Below the pieces are notes generated by a model. It saw only the letters and a program-made list of their open reading frames with translations, was not told the DNA's origin and did no database searches. DNA of 64,000 nucleotides from Heracleum sosnowskyi (taxonomy: Eukaryota > Streptophyta > Magnoliopsida > Apiales > Apiaceae): the NCBI GenBank assembly GCA_030848705.1, contig CM061245.1, forward strand, positions 73,271,564-73,335,563. Reading direction: 5' to 3'. Of the stretch, positions 36,841 to 49,261 are shown piece after piece. The translations under genes and the position numbers were made by a program. The number at the start of each line of letters is the position of its first letter. Within the stretch, counting starts at the first letter, position 1.

Positions 36841-38179
36841 CTAATTGTATCAAATTCACTCCACGGATTTTTATTTAATGAAATTCAGTCAGAATACTAA
36901 AAAGATTACATGATCCTACCACTATATTATTCAGGCGCTTAAATTCAAACAAGCCATAACACATCCTGATCTAAGAAATATCAATAAATCTATGTTAAAT
37001 TAATATTAATATCAAGAACCATAAAAGTCCAGCATCGAGCCGCATCTAGACCATACCATGAGATGCTAAATTACTAGGTAATAAGATATGCTTTGAGAAT
37101 TGTTATTGGTCCAAGCATTTTCTTTCCTACAGTTGTGTGATCTACATTCTTCATCTCTCTTCTATCTGGAATCTCGTTCTATGTTTCCAATCTCCCTCGC
37201 TTCAATCTCATTTCGGATTGTAAGTCAATTTGTTGGTATAAGTGAACAACACGTGGTGTTGATATGATTTTATTGCTTACTTCTACCAATCTAGTGGGGG
37301 AATAGTGTGGGACTTTTTAAACTATTGTTAAATAAAGATACTTCGAATGTCAACAACCAATCAGTATATGTACTCGAGACAACCAGAAGCATAAGAGATA
37401 CGATGAAGTGGTAGAATACTAACATATATGGCAACTTGGATACCAAAATAATCTTCGCTTAAAAAGGACTACCAGAGGCAGAATCCAACCAACTTCAATT
37501 GTTGAAGTTGACAATATTACAAGAAAAGTTGCAGATCTTAAAGCGGGAGAAAACACAAATACTTTGGAAACAATCAAGATTAACATGGAGATGCGATGTG
37601 ATCTAAACAGTTAATTGTTTCACCAAACAGCCGTTAAAAGGATTACTAGTTAAGGTATATTTTTTTTAACTACTCAATAGAAGTATAAATATTTATACTA
37701 ACATAAATATTTTAAATAGTAATGTATAGGTTCTCAGCACTTGGACTAATTAGTTCCCTTATAAATCTAGCCTAATCAAGTTTTGAATGTAGCACTAGTA
37801 GAGGAGAATACTTCTAGTAAGCTTGAAGACATCCAAGAGGCATCAAAAAGTCAAAGAGCTAGTCACACCTAACCTTAGCATATCCACCCCTTCCCCACCA
37901 TGCCGACCACGAATTTCTTATGATAAAATAGTTAATCACGTTCATAGCAACAACCACCACCACATGCTTACTTTCGCATACATCTCCAGGTCGTTCATAA
38001 TATATTCCATAGCATGCATAAATTACTAAGAGATCAAATCATAAGTAAGTACATCTAGGTTTGAGAAAAATCGAATAGGAAATATGGAAAAACCAAACCG
38101 TTCGATTTTACTTTTCTAAAATTTGAGTCAGTTTGATTTTTTTCAGTTTAAACCGGAATAAATATCAATTCGAGTTTTC
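36841..38179. other. Non-coding region between Copia pseudogene and solo LTR D
   Basis: No gene is supported. A possible polypurine tract lies near 37293, and a small AT-rich segment with inverted CGGTTT/AAACCG-like words lies at about 38060-38165. The rest is unassigned. Confidence 0.3.
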
Positions 38180-39661
38180 TGTTAAAATCAAGATATGCAT
38201 ATATATAGAAGGGGGTGAATATAATCGTACTAAATAATCGACTAAAACAGATATGTAAAACAATCAATACCAGCTTTTATTAATCTTTATAAAAATTGAT
38301 GTACATCGACTATGTGTTACAAACAAAACCTACAACATAATAAAATATTACATTTTGGTTCTGCTTGATCACATGCTCGTTTCAGAAACTATCCAATTCG
38401 GGAAATGCCTTGGCTGGCATCACAGATAAACTTGTATAATCCCAAATGGTGCTTTCTGATTGAGTGTGCCGTTCTCTTCAAAATTACTAAGTCCATGCAA
38501 TTGACCTAGCTTCCAAGCCCATGTGACATCTGCATGAAAGGGACCTCTCCTTGGTTACCCGACTGTCAAGTCACTATCAGCTGAGATAAGTGAACATGTA
38601 GTATTGCAAATAGGTCTTCATGCTTGTCAAGCTTTTCCTTTGTGTCCAGTTAGAAGTTAAACTTCTAGGTAGCTGCCTTAACTCTTATTTATCCATCGAG
38701 ACATAAAAGACAATAGATGACTTCACATTTCACTTGTAGGAATTTGAGCCTTCGAATATTTACAATTTTGACTCCCTATTCCATACATCTTTCGCTTCGT
38801 TATCCAGCATCTCTTAGTCACGGGTGTGTAATGATGATCTCTGAGATTGTCCTCCATTCAACCTGTTAAATAAAGAAACCTTCAAAAGATTCCGTTACAT
38901 AGCTTTGTTTTTCATGTTGAATGAGATGAACATCAGTAGGCGTATTACTTCCTTATCTATAGACTACCATTCTACGTCAATTATCCGTAGAAGGTAAATC
39001 TCAGAATATCCGTAGAAGTAATATTCCATAACTGTATCCATAGAAGGAACATAACACTCTTGGTTGCATCCATAGATAGACCATAACCTCATTAACTACA
39101 TCCATAGATAAAACATGACATCCTTAGTTGTATCTATAGATCAACTTCCTTCAGCTTTTATCCGTAGATATGATGTCCCCAGCTTTTATCCGTAGATGAG
39201 ATAAGATATCCCCAGCTTCTATCCGTTGATGAGATAAGATGTCCCCAGCTTCTATCCGTTGATGGCATATGATGTTTTCAGCTTGTATCTGTAGATGAAA
39301 TAAGATTTCATAGCTTGATCCATAGAATGGATATACTTAGCTTCATCCTTAGATAAAACATCATGTCATCTTTATTGATTCACCATTACTGAGTTGTTTA
39401 GGCAGACTTACCACTGAAACACTTGGTGCTTGATTAGACGTCGGTTGGCTTGCTTCTGAATTGCTTCCTAACTTGATGACAGAATATCCTCAAATCATTT
39501 GATGTGGCTTTTAGACCTTGGATAGATAAAATGCCTTCTAGTTAGCTTCCTGATTTATCAGCTTCTGTGAACTAGCTTTTTGACAATCAGCTTCGGTATC
39601 AAGATCAAATTCTTGTCTTGAGCATTTTGTTATCATCATTCCAAATGTGTCAACCCTAACA
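38180..39661 (-). repeat. LTR D, SIRE-like, solo or truncated
   Basis: The plus-strand borders are TGTTAAAATC and CAACCCTAACA, matching the ends of LTRs A-C. About 30 bases in, it has the same TAGAAGGGGGTGAATA signature. It contains about 13 copies of TATCCGTAGA-type words (38983-39360). No primer site lies to its left, no polypurine tract to its right, and the flanking 5-mers (TTTTC and AGAAG) do not match. Confidence 0.7.
38983..39360. repeat. Reiterated TATCCGTAGA motif cluster in LTR D
   Basis: Variants of (T/C)ATCC(G/A)T(A/T)GA recur every 25-35 bases, about 13 times. The last units are embedded in a longer repeat with core GTCCCCAGCTTCTATCCG (about 39170-39260). Confidence 0.88.
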
Positions 39662-40081
39662 AGAAGAAATTCCATGGCTTAGTCAGATAATGCTTCAGAA
39701 ACTCTCCCACAAAGAAGTTAGGTTGTTGACTTCTAATGAGAGTGAAGAAAGCATGTATTTCTTCAATGGTGGGATCTGGAACAAGAATTTCTGTTGGAAA
39801 GTGTAAAATTCTATTAAAGTCATGTTACGTCACCCTAATTGTTCTGCCCCCTGGCAAAACAAAACTGAAGGACAAAATGTGGTTCTCAGATGTGTTAGTT
39901 GATGTAGTGTACAGCACAGTCAATTGATCAATACAATGGACCGCAGGAAACTGAATGCATATGCCACTAAGGAACGTGTGTTCAAAAACTGTGCCCATGC
40001 ACGAAACTGAATGTTCGCAATGGATTACACATTTTGAAATGAGACATGATTAGTTTTGGTAACAATAAATTCTCCGGCCAT
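39662..40081 (-). pseudogene. Remnant of a downstream ORF of a SIRE-like element
   Basis: From an ATG at 40081 the minus strand reads MAGEFIVTKTNHVSFQNV then a stop, with further readable pieces (AWAQFLNTRSLVAYAFS, KKYMLSSLSLEVN) in shifting frames, until LTR D cuts it at 39661. SIRE-type elements often carry an extra ORF after pol that starts in this way. Assignment to element C is inferred from strand and position only. Confidence 0.35.
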
Positions 40082-40599
40082 TATATTTTCAAAAAATTCC
40101 AGAAAATTTAAATTAAAACCAAAACTATTTTAATTAATTATTTCTAATTAATTAACCTTTAAAATAACCCTTTTTCTTAATTGCACAAACTCGAACAAAT
40201 AATCAAGAACCCTAATTGTTAACTTCGAATAATTTCTTTTAAAAACTAAAAGAAATCAATTGTTTTACCAACTAATTTCTTAGTATGAACAGTTAACAGT
40301 TTTCTAAGTTCAAAAAGTTCATGATCGATGGGTTCTTCTTAACAGAAAGTTCAAAACTCAAATAAATCACAATTCCACGGTTAAAAACAATTAACAGTGG
40401 TGAGAGAGTGATTATATCAAGTTTTAATCGGTTAAAAGCTCAAAAAGCTATCGATGGTGATGTTCTTGTCGTGTATCTATATTAGTAAGTATATAACAAT
40501 TGCTTAGATCTGAAAATAATGAATGAAAAACATCTAAGGGGATGTTTTATACTCTTTAAAACGCAGGGGTATTTTTGTAAATCCACGTTCAATAGTTTT

Positions 40600-40970
40600 T
40601 AAAATTATGCTATCGATAGTTTTTCTGAGGGACATAAAAGTCCAATCACACTTCGATAGTTTTTTGAAAAACTATCGACGTTGATCAAATAGGAATTTTA
40701 ACAAACTTTTACCAAAAACTATCGAAGGTTTTTAGCTTTTAAAACCAAAACTATCGAGAAATGTCTTTTCTTTAAACTATCGAGAATGTTAAATATTAAA
40801 GAGTTAAATCTGTTCGATAGATTTCATTTCATTTTTCAAAAACCATCGAGGTATTCCTTCGATACTTTTTCCTTTCTTTTTCAAAAACCATCGAATATTT
40901 CTTTCGATAGTTTTTGTCCAGTACTTAGAAAATCCATCGAAATACCTTTTTCGATAGATTTTTGCTGCCA
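40600..40970. repeat. Reiterated AAACTATCGA motif cluster
   Basis: At least twelve copies of AAACTATCGA or its reverse TCGATAGTTT, with variants such as AAACCATCGA, occur in about 350 bases, many as adjacent inverted pairs (e.g. 40654-40680). The same motif is repeated in LTR C (47595-47800) but is not a feature of LTRs A, B or D. Confidence 0.88.
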
Positions 40971-41452
40971 GTTTATTTTCAAACCCGTTCTGTTTAAAAA
41001 TGAAACTTTTCTTTTCTTATTTTCTATCAACTAAGAATCTGTTTTAGATCAACATTTTTCACCAAAAATTCAAAGCCAACAAAAAAATCACAATTTTCTT
41101 AGAATAAAATCGACTAAATATCATTAACTGATATAAACCATTTAAAATCCAATAAATTATGCTGCATTATTTTATAATGTTAAAAACAAATAAAATAATT
41201 CGAATTAAATAAATGCTTAAATATTTAGAACAAATATTAGCACTTAAATAACTTTAAATTATTAACTAATTAAATGCCAGAAGATATATCATTCATAAAT
41301 ATTACATAAAATTAGTACAATAATTCTAACTTACGAGAATTGCTCCTGAAAATAAATTCACAAGTCCTAAGGATATAGAAATTCTAAAACTCATGTATTT
41401 ACTAGGACTATCTTGCAGTTGCTGACTTCTAATTAAAATTAATTAGAAAGAT
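40971..41452 (-). other. 3' non-coding part of element C
   Basis: AT-rich sequence between the pol stop and the motif cluster. No frame, polypurine tract or LTR start is visible. Confidence 0.4.
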
Positions 41453-44400
41453 TTAACATCCCAAGTTCACCAACCAACTTAGAAAAGTGGATTCATCAAG
41501 CGGTTTAGTAAAGATGTCTGCAATTTGTTCCTCTGTGGGTACAAAGTGTAACTCCACAGTTCCATTCATTACATGCTCTTGGATAAAATGATACCTGATA
41601 TCGATGTGCTTCGTCATCGAGTGTTGCACTGGGTTGTTGGAGATTGCTATGACACTTGTATTGTCGCAGAATATTGGAATCTTAGTCAACAAAAGCCCAT
41701 AGTCACGGAGTTGGTTCCTCATCCACAAGATTTGAGCACAACAGCTACCAGCAGCTATGTATTCAGCTTCAGCTGTTGATGTGGATACTGAGTGCTGCTT
41801 CTTTCTATACCAAGAAACTAACCTTCTTCCAAGAAACTGACAGCTTCCTGAAGTACTCTTCCGATCAATCTTACAACCTGCAAAATCTGAGTCTGTATAT
41901 CCAATAAGATCAAATCCTGTATCTTTAGGGTACCAAATTCCAAGATTTGGGGTTCCCTTAAGATATATAAATATTCGCTTAACAGCTATTAGATGAGATT
42001 CTTTGGGATCAGACTGAAATCTAGCACACAAGCATGTTGCAAACATTATATCTGGTTTACTTGCAGTGAGATATAGTAAGGAGCCTATCATACCTCTGTA
42101 GCTTGTGATGTCAACCTTCTTACCAGTTTCATCCTTATCAAGCTTAGTGGCAGTTGGCATTGGAGTCTTTGCTGTGGATGAGTCTTCCATTTGATACTTC
42201 TTCAGAAGATCTTTGATGTACTTGGACTGGCAAATGAATATTCCATCTTGCCTTTGATACACTTGTAGTCCAAGAAAGAATGACAATTCACCCATCATGC
42301 TCATTTCATATCGACTCTGCATTAACTTAGCAAATCTCTTGCATAGATCATCATTAGTAGAACCAAATATTATGTCAATAACATATAATTGCACTAATAT
42401 CAAATCATTTTTGTGCATCTTGTAAAAGAGAGTTTTGTCTACGACACCTCTTGTAAAGTTATTTTCAAGTAAAAATTCAGAGAGAGTGTCATACCATGTC
42501 CTTGGAGCTTGTTTGAGTCCATAGAGAGATTTGAACAGAAAGTATACAAAGTCTGCCAGATTTGAATCCTCAAAGCCTGGAGGTTGTTCCACATACACTT
42601 CTTCTTCTAGCTCCCCATTCAGAAATGCACTCTTCACATCAATTTGATATACCTTGTAATTGGAATGTGCTGCGAATGCCAAAAACATCCTGATGGCCTC
42701 AAGTCTTGCTATTGGTGCATAGGTTTCATCATAATCTATACCCTCTTCTTGAGAGTAACCTTTAGCAACCAGTCTGGCTTTGTTTCTCATTACAATGTCA
42801 TCTTCATCCAACTTATTTCTGAATACCCATCTTGTTCCTATAACAGATTTTCCTTTAGGCCTGGGTACCAGCTTCCAAACTTTCTGCCTTTCAAACTGAT
42901 TGAGTTCATCTTGCATTGCAATCACCCAATCTGGATCTTCTAGGGCATCTTCAACTTTCTTAGGTTCTGTTTCTGAAAGAAACCCAGAATAGTGACATTC
43001 ATTTTGTGATGTCCTCCTAGTTCTCACTCATGTGTCCGGATCACCAATGATCAAGTGAAAGGGATGATCTCTACTCCATACCCTTTGTCTTTGCAGATAC
43101 GATCTTGATGATTCTCCTTGTTCAAAATTTTGTTGAGTGTGACTAGTTGATCCTTCTCCTGCTCCCCCTGAGTTGTTGCCGGTGTGATCTGTTGACCATG
43201 TTGTTTGACTAGTGGATCTAGTAGTAGTTTGAGGATCTCCACCACTGTCACCACTTGGTCCAGAATCATTATCATTATCATTATTATTATCACCAGGAAC
43301 AACTTCAGGTTCTTCTTCAATGTCAGAGAGATCTCCTGATAGATTTTCAAATACCAAGGATTCAGAGTTCTCTCCAGTTTGCAGGCTTGGTCTTTTGGTG
43401 TCATCAAATGTTACATTAAGGCTTTCCAACACCTTCTTATCTTCAATCACATAAACCCTGTAAGCTTTAGATTCCAGAGAATAGCCCAGAAAAATTCCTT
43501 CATTTGCTTTGGCATCAAACTTGGCAAGATCTTCTCCATCTTTTAATACAAAGCACTTTGCACCAAACACATTAAAGTACTTCAGTGTTGGTTTCTTGTT
43601 GGCCATTAACTCATACAGAGTCTTTTCATGATCTTTATTAATCAGGGTTCGATTCTGAGTGTAGCAAGCTATATTCACTGCTTCAGCCCAAAAGTAATTG
43701 GGAAGTTTTGATTCACTTAACATTGTCCTTGTTGCTTCAACCAAGGTTCTGTTCTTCCTTTCCACTACTCCATTCTGTTGAGGAGTTCTTGGTGCTGAAT
43801 ACTGTCTTGATATTCCTTTCTCTGAGCAGAAATCATTTAGAACTGCATTCTTGAATTCAGTTCCATTGTCTGATCTGATTGTCCGCATAGGTAGCTTAGC
43901 TTCCACTTCTATCTTCTTGATGTGATCAATGATTAGTTGTGTTCATCCTTTGACTGTAAGAATAACACCCACGTGTACTTGGAGTAGTCGTCCACCATCA
44001 CTAATGCATATCTTTTTCTTGAAATTGACATAACATTCACTGGACCAAATAAATCCATATGAATTAGCTGAAGAGGTTCAGAAATGCTTGTCAGTTCTTT
44101 GCTTCTGCGCGATGCTTTCTTAGACTTCCCTTTTTCACATGCTTCACATAGTCCCTCCTGATAAAATTCCATCAGGGGCAACCCTATCACTAACTCTCTC
44201 TTTACCAAAGAGTTCATAGTTTTGAAGTTCAAGTGTGAGAGCTTCTTATGCCATAACCAACTTTGTTCTGATGAAGCCTTGCTGTAGAAACATTTAACTT
44301 CTCCATCACTGGTAGAACTTAGGTCAGCTATAAATAAATTTCCTTTTCTTACTCCCAGTAGAGCAAGCTTCTCATCTTTCCTGTTTGTGATCAAGCACTT

Positions 44401-47087
44401 GTCCTTTCTGAAATCTACATTGTATCCTTTATCACAGAACTGACTGATACTAAGAAGATTGTGCTTTAATCCTTCAACAAGAGAGATGTTTTCAATGATG
44501 GCATTCCCAATTCTCAGATTACCATATCCCATAGTGAATCCCTTGTTGTCATCTCCAAAGGTTACTATCGGGCCGGTCTTCTTAACCACCTCTGTAAGCA
44601 GGGACTCTTCTCCTGTCATGTGTCTAGAGTAGCCACTATCCAGAATCCACACGACCTTTGAGCTATTAACCTTACCCTGCAGTCGCAGATTGATTAAGCG
44701 GACTTCGGTACCCAAACTTGTTTGGGTCCTAAAGGTTTAGATACTTTAACAGGAGTAACATTCAAGTCAGTCTTAACTTGTTTAACTTTCATGTTATCTG
44801 TGGATTTGTCATTTACAGTATTAGTGTTACTAGATGCATTCATTAACTTAAAATAAGCATGCATGATATTGTATATACATAGTAAGCACTCTTTCTATCC
44901 ACAGGGTTCATGAAGATCAGGCATGTCAGACATGTTATGCATTCCAGAAGTAACAGCAGTTTCTACTTTAACCTTTTTACATGTATGTGTAAGGTGTCCA
45001 GCAGAATTACAGTTAGTGCACAACTTCCTAGATGCAATGGGAGAAGATAAAACAATATTCTGATTAATAACACTTGTTTTCCTATTCCTGTTTTTTTTAG
45101 CCTTACTAACCTTATTGCCTATATCAGTTTTAGGTAATTCAGTTTTTACTGACTTCTAGGCAACTTAGTTTTTATCTCTACTTCCTTCAATAGATCCTCC
45201 TCAAGCAATTCTTGTCTATTGATTAGATCATCCTCATTAAAAGGTGCTGAAACAGGCTTAACAAAAACAGGACAGTAGACATTCTGAAGAATGTGTGGAG
45301 TATTCTCCTTGACAATTGAAGGTGTCACATGGAATTCCACTATCTTCTTTCTAGTTCTCTTGTTGTAGTCAAATCCTATAGTAGTTTTATTCCCTAAGGT
45401 CTGAGTATCAATTATTTCCTTAGCAATTAGGGCGGAGTTCTTATATGCATTCAGTTTCAACTCTAGGTCTGAAATCTGCTTCCTGAGGATTGTCTCTATC
45501 TCACCATTACACTTGAATTTGTTCTCTAAGTACTCATTCTTCTGTTTGAGATCTTCTAATGTGATAGCTAAAAGCTCTAGTTCTCCATTCTTAGATTCTA
45601 GATTTTTAATCTTAAGAACTAGTTTAGCATTTTCCATTTCAGATGCTAGTATGCTTGTGTGTACATTAAAAAATTCTACATTAAGATCTTGCACAGTTTT
45701 CTTGTACTCAGAATTAGACATGTCAATTGTTGTTAAGATAGGTACCTGAGATGATTGTGGTGATTCCTCTGAAGAGTCGGCCATTAGGGCAAGATTTACA
45801 TACTCTTCCTCTTCATCTGAATCAGTATCATCCCAGCTTTTTCCCTCTGCAATATAAGCTTTTCCTTTCTGTTTTCCAGATAAGGTTTCCAGTTGTTGTT
45901 TCAGCTTTGCATTTTCTCTCTTCAAATCCTCATAAGAATCTTTCTTATCATAGACAGCTTTCTTATCTCTTGCTTGACGAGGCTTCTGGCATTTAGTGGC
46001 GAAATGCCCTAACTCATTGCAATTGTAGCATCTTGATTTGCTTATATCAATCATGCATGTCTTGTAGCCTCCCTTAAAGCCAAAGCCTGATGAATACTTG
46101 TTCTTCTGAAATCTGTTTGTTGAGACCTTGAACTTGTACTTAGGGTTTCTCTTGAAACGAATGTGGCTAAACTTTGCAGCTAAGTACGCCATGGTTTTGT
46201 CTTCCATTTGCTCAAGTTCTTCTAGGGTGTAGTAATCACTTTCATTAGCACCCAGATTTGCAGAATCCATTTCAACCTCTATTATTGCTTCCTTTCCAGC
46301 TCTAGGGGTTTGAACCTGAATATCAGAAGTTGTTGGTTCATTCACTACAAGTGAAGCTGATCTTGCGAGTGCAGTGTTTTTGTTGTCCACTGTCCCTGGT
46401 CCGTAGATTATCACTCTATGTTCTTGCTCCATCTCATAAGTTTTAAGCTTGCCATAGATCATTTCCAATGACATCTTAGTAAAGTCTATTCTTTCCCTTA
46501 TGGATGAGGACTTGTGTTCTACATGATGGGGCAGTGTCATCATGAACTTCCTGTTTGTCTCTCTCAGAGGATAGGTCTTCCCTTTCATGGATAATTCATT
46601 CAGCAGCTTAGTATACTTCTCAAAGACCTGAGTTATACTTTCTCCAGGAAGTGACCTAAATGATTCATATTGAGATGTCAGGATGTCCAATCTGTTTTCC
46701 TGCACGTCTTCAGTTCCTTCCATTATAAGATTAATGGTATCCCACATTTGTTTCCCGCTTACACAGTTCATTATCTGATAACTCATTTCCTTGTCTGCGG
46801 AGTCTATTAATATCAACATTAGACCTGTATCCAATCTAATCAGTTCTTTATCTATATCTGTGTACTCAGATAATTCCTTTGGTGTTGAACTTGAGGAATT
46901 CTGGTACCCTCAGGAGTTGTTGATTCACCAACTGGTTTCATTGGTACAAATGGTCTGTTCTCTAAAATACCAATATACAATGGATTAGATGCCTTGATAA
47001 ATAACAACATCTTCATCTTCCACAAACCGAAATCATCTCTAGTGAAGGGGGGACTTTAATACCAGCAGTTGTCTTTGGAGCACTCAT
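41453..47087 (-). pseudogene. Element C: SIRE-like Copia gag-pol, broken by stops and frameshifts
   Basis: The ATG at 47087 (MSAPKTTAGIKVP) is followed by a frameshift in a C run near 47050 and another near 46900. Gag continues to about 45146 (zinc knuckle CYNCNELGHFATKC, long coiled coil). Protease (WILDSGYSRHMTG) and GAG-pre-integrase (LWHKKLSHLNF) span 44715-43933. After a shift near 43920 comes integrase (RSDNGTEFKN, QQNGVVERKNRT) to a TGA at 43028-43030. Reverse transcriptase and RNase H then run to the stop at 41453. The catalytic reverse transcriptase motif reads YVID instead of YVDD. RNase H (GYTDSDFAGC, STAEAEYIAAGSC) is complete. The copy cannot be autonomous. Confidence 0.88.
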
Positions 47088-47232
47088 GGTGTCTGAAAAT
47101 TTCAAACTATTTAAGATTCAAGAAATTCCAATAAAATGAAAAATTTTGAAAATTAAAAATTTTGCTTCAAATTTTCAAGCCTTGTTTGATTTTGGTCTCA
47201 TTCACCGGATCTGATTTGTACGTCAATCAAGA

Positions 47233-47245
47233 AGCTCTGATACCA
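47233..47245 (-). other. Primer-binding site of element C
   Basis: TGGTATCAGAGCT on the minus strand, two bases inside LTR C: the standard initiator-Met primer site. Confidence 0.9.
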
Positions 47246-47247
47246 AT

Positions 47248-48380
47248 TGTTAGGTCCAAAGTATTGTAGAAGGGGAGGGGGGTTGAATACGATACTCACA
47301 AATTATTCAATTTCGTTCGCGGATAATTATTTGTGTTCTAGTCCGAAATCAAATACACCAAATCAAAACACGAGTCGAGGAATATATCGTTTTATAAATA
47401 TAAATCGTGCGGGGTGCTACAATTCTAATCCGTAGGATTAGCTTCAATGAGTTTAGGTTACACAAAATCAATACAATGATAGAATTCTAAGCACTATTAA
47501 TTTCTCTATAATTTTCTCTGGCTTAAACTATCTCCTCGTAAATGTTCTGTGATTTTCATAACTGAAAAAGACACTGTCTTCTCTCAACAATTGTAGTCTT
47601 GAAAAACTATCGAAAGCTTTTAGGATTAATCCTGGCCGTCCATGTTCTTCATCAACCTAACAAAGCTAGAAAACTTTCACCTGATCCTTAATTAAAAAAC
47701 TATCGAAGGAATTAATTTTTCTTTCCTTCGATGGTTTTTCCTTCAAATACCCTTGATCAATTTCGATAGTTTTTCTTAAAAGAAAACTATCGAATCTTTT
47801 CTAATGTAGTTTGATCCTTGAAGATTCTCTCCTTTTTCAGAAAGTATATTGTACTTCCATTTAAACCTAAACATACCTTGTAATATTCTTTTGACTTTCA
47901 GGATGTTTCATATTTAGACTTAAATCAATTTCTTCCGAGATGATAAAACATCTTGATCTTTTAAGTGCTGACAACTGGTGCAACTAGTCTGGTTCACAGA
48001 TGACTAACACTTGATCAATACTTCTATGTCTTCAACTCAATGTTGTTGATAAGTCCTTTGTCGTTCTGGTTGCTTCATTCAAATCACTGAAATCCTATGG
48101 TACTAACTCTTAATCATTCAAATACTTCTGTAGTCTTGAAAGTCTTGTTTCTTTATTTATCATTGAGGCTTGAACATCTTAATAAACTTCTTTCCGTGAC
48201 CTGTTTACGGACTTCAAGAATACATACCATATTTTGATTTTTTGAGTTTACCTTATCTTCCTTACTTCTGGATTCCCGTGCTTCTGTTAATATTATTGTC
48301 TGTCTTGTTCTTTGTCGAGTTGTAGTTATCTCTGTTACATTTTGTTTTACATAGAAGTAGACAAATTGACTTCTATAACA
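47248..48380 (-). repeat. 5' LTR of element C
   Basis: The 1133-bp LTR has plus-strand ends TGTTAGGTCC and TTCTATAACA. It carries the TAGAAGGGGAGGGGGGTTGAATA signature with the C-tract hairpin (about 47262-47300) and five or so AAACTATCGA/TCGATAGTTT words (47595-47800). It begins in the middle of element E gag at 48381, so C inserted into E. Confidence 0.85.
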
Positions 48381-49261
48381 TACGTACCTGAATCAGAAAT
48401 CTTCACAGACTTCATTTTCTTCAGGTTCAGATCCTCCAAATAAGCTTGATAGTTTCACTTCCAATGACTCGGCTTCTTGCAAAAGTGACAATCACCCTTT
48501 GCAGCACCACCTTTTGAAACACCTCCTGTAGGCTTTAAAGCCTTTTCGGAAGCAGGCTTTGGATTAGCATATTTAGATCCAATCTTCTTCTTGCCTTTCC
48601 ACTTCCCCTTTCCTTTGGCACTCCCTTTGTTCACCATCATTATGGGAGCAGGGTTAGCCTTTGACATATTTGATTCAATAGTTCTCAATAATGCCAACAG
48701 TTCAGTAGGTGTTTTGTCTATCTCACTCATAGTATAGTTTATGACAAATTGAGTGTAGTTGATGTTCAAAGACTGCAAGATCAAATCTGCTTGGTGTTCC
48801 GGTAAAACCGGGTAACCCAAATTCTCAAGGGTTTCCAAATACCCTATCATCTTTAGAACATGCGGTCCAACCGGGTCATGATCTCCCTGTTTGCATGCAT
48901 ACAACGCTTTGCTTACATCAAACCTCTCTTGACGAGCTTGACCCTCAAACATCCTTTTGAGGTGCTCAATCATGTCATAAACGTCCATACGCTCATGTTG
49001 TTTCTGAAGCTCAGGACTCATAGTCGCTAGCATCAAACAACAGACATCCGTAGAATCATCAAGATGCTTCTGATAAGCATTTTGTTGAGCCTCGGTTGCT
49101 TCAGCAGCAAGAGGTCCAGGGTGAGGAATATTAAGGACATAAAGCTTTCGCTCCTGCCTGAGGACAATCCTCAAATTCCTTTACCAATCAAGGAAGTTGG
49201 TTCCTGTCAGCTTTTCCTTCTCAAGGACTGATCGCACAGAGAAATTGTTTGAGTTTTCCAT
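48381..49261 (-). pseudogene. Element E: Copia gag fragment
   Basis: The ATG at 49261 gives MENSNNFSVRSVLEKEK, then a TAA replaces a sense codon after LTGTNFLDW, then an open frame of about 240 residues of UBN2-type gag (VLRQERKLYVLN, LERMF-like helical region, KGKGKWKGKKK) to a zinc knuckle start CHFCKKPSHWK where a TGA interrupts it. The frame continues readable to SDSGTY at 48381, where LTR C begins. The protease and the rest of pol of this element are absent from the window. Confidence 0.82.
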
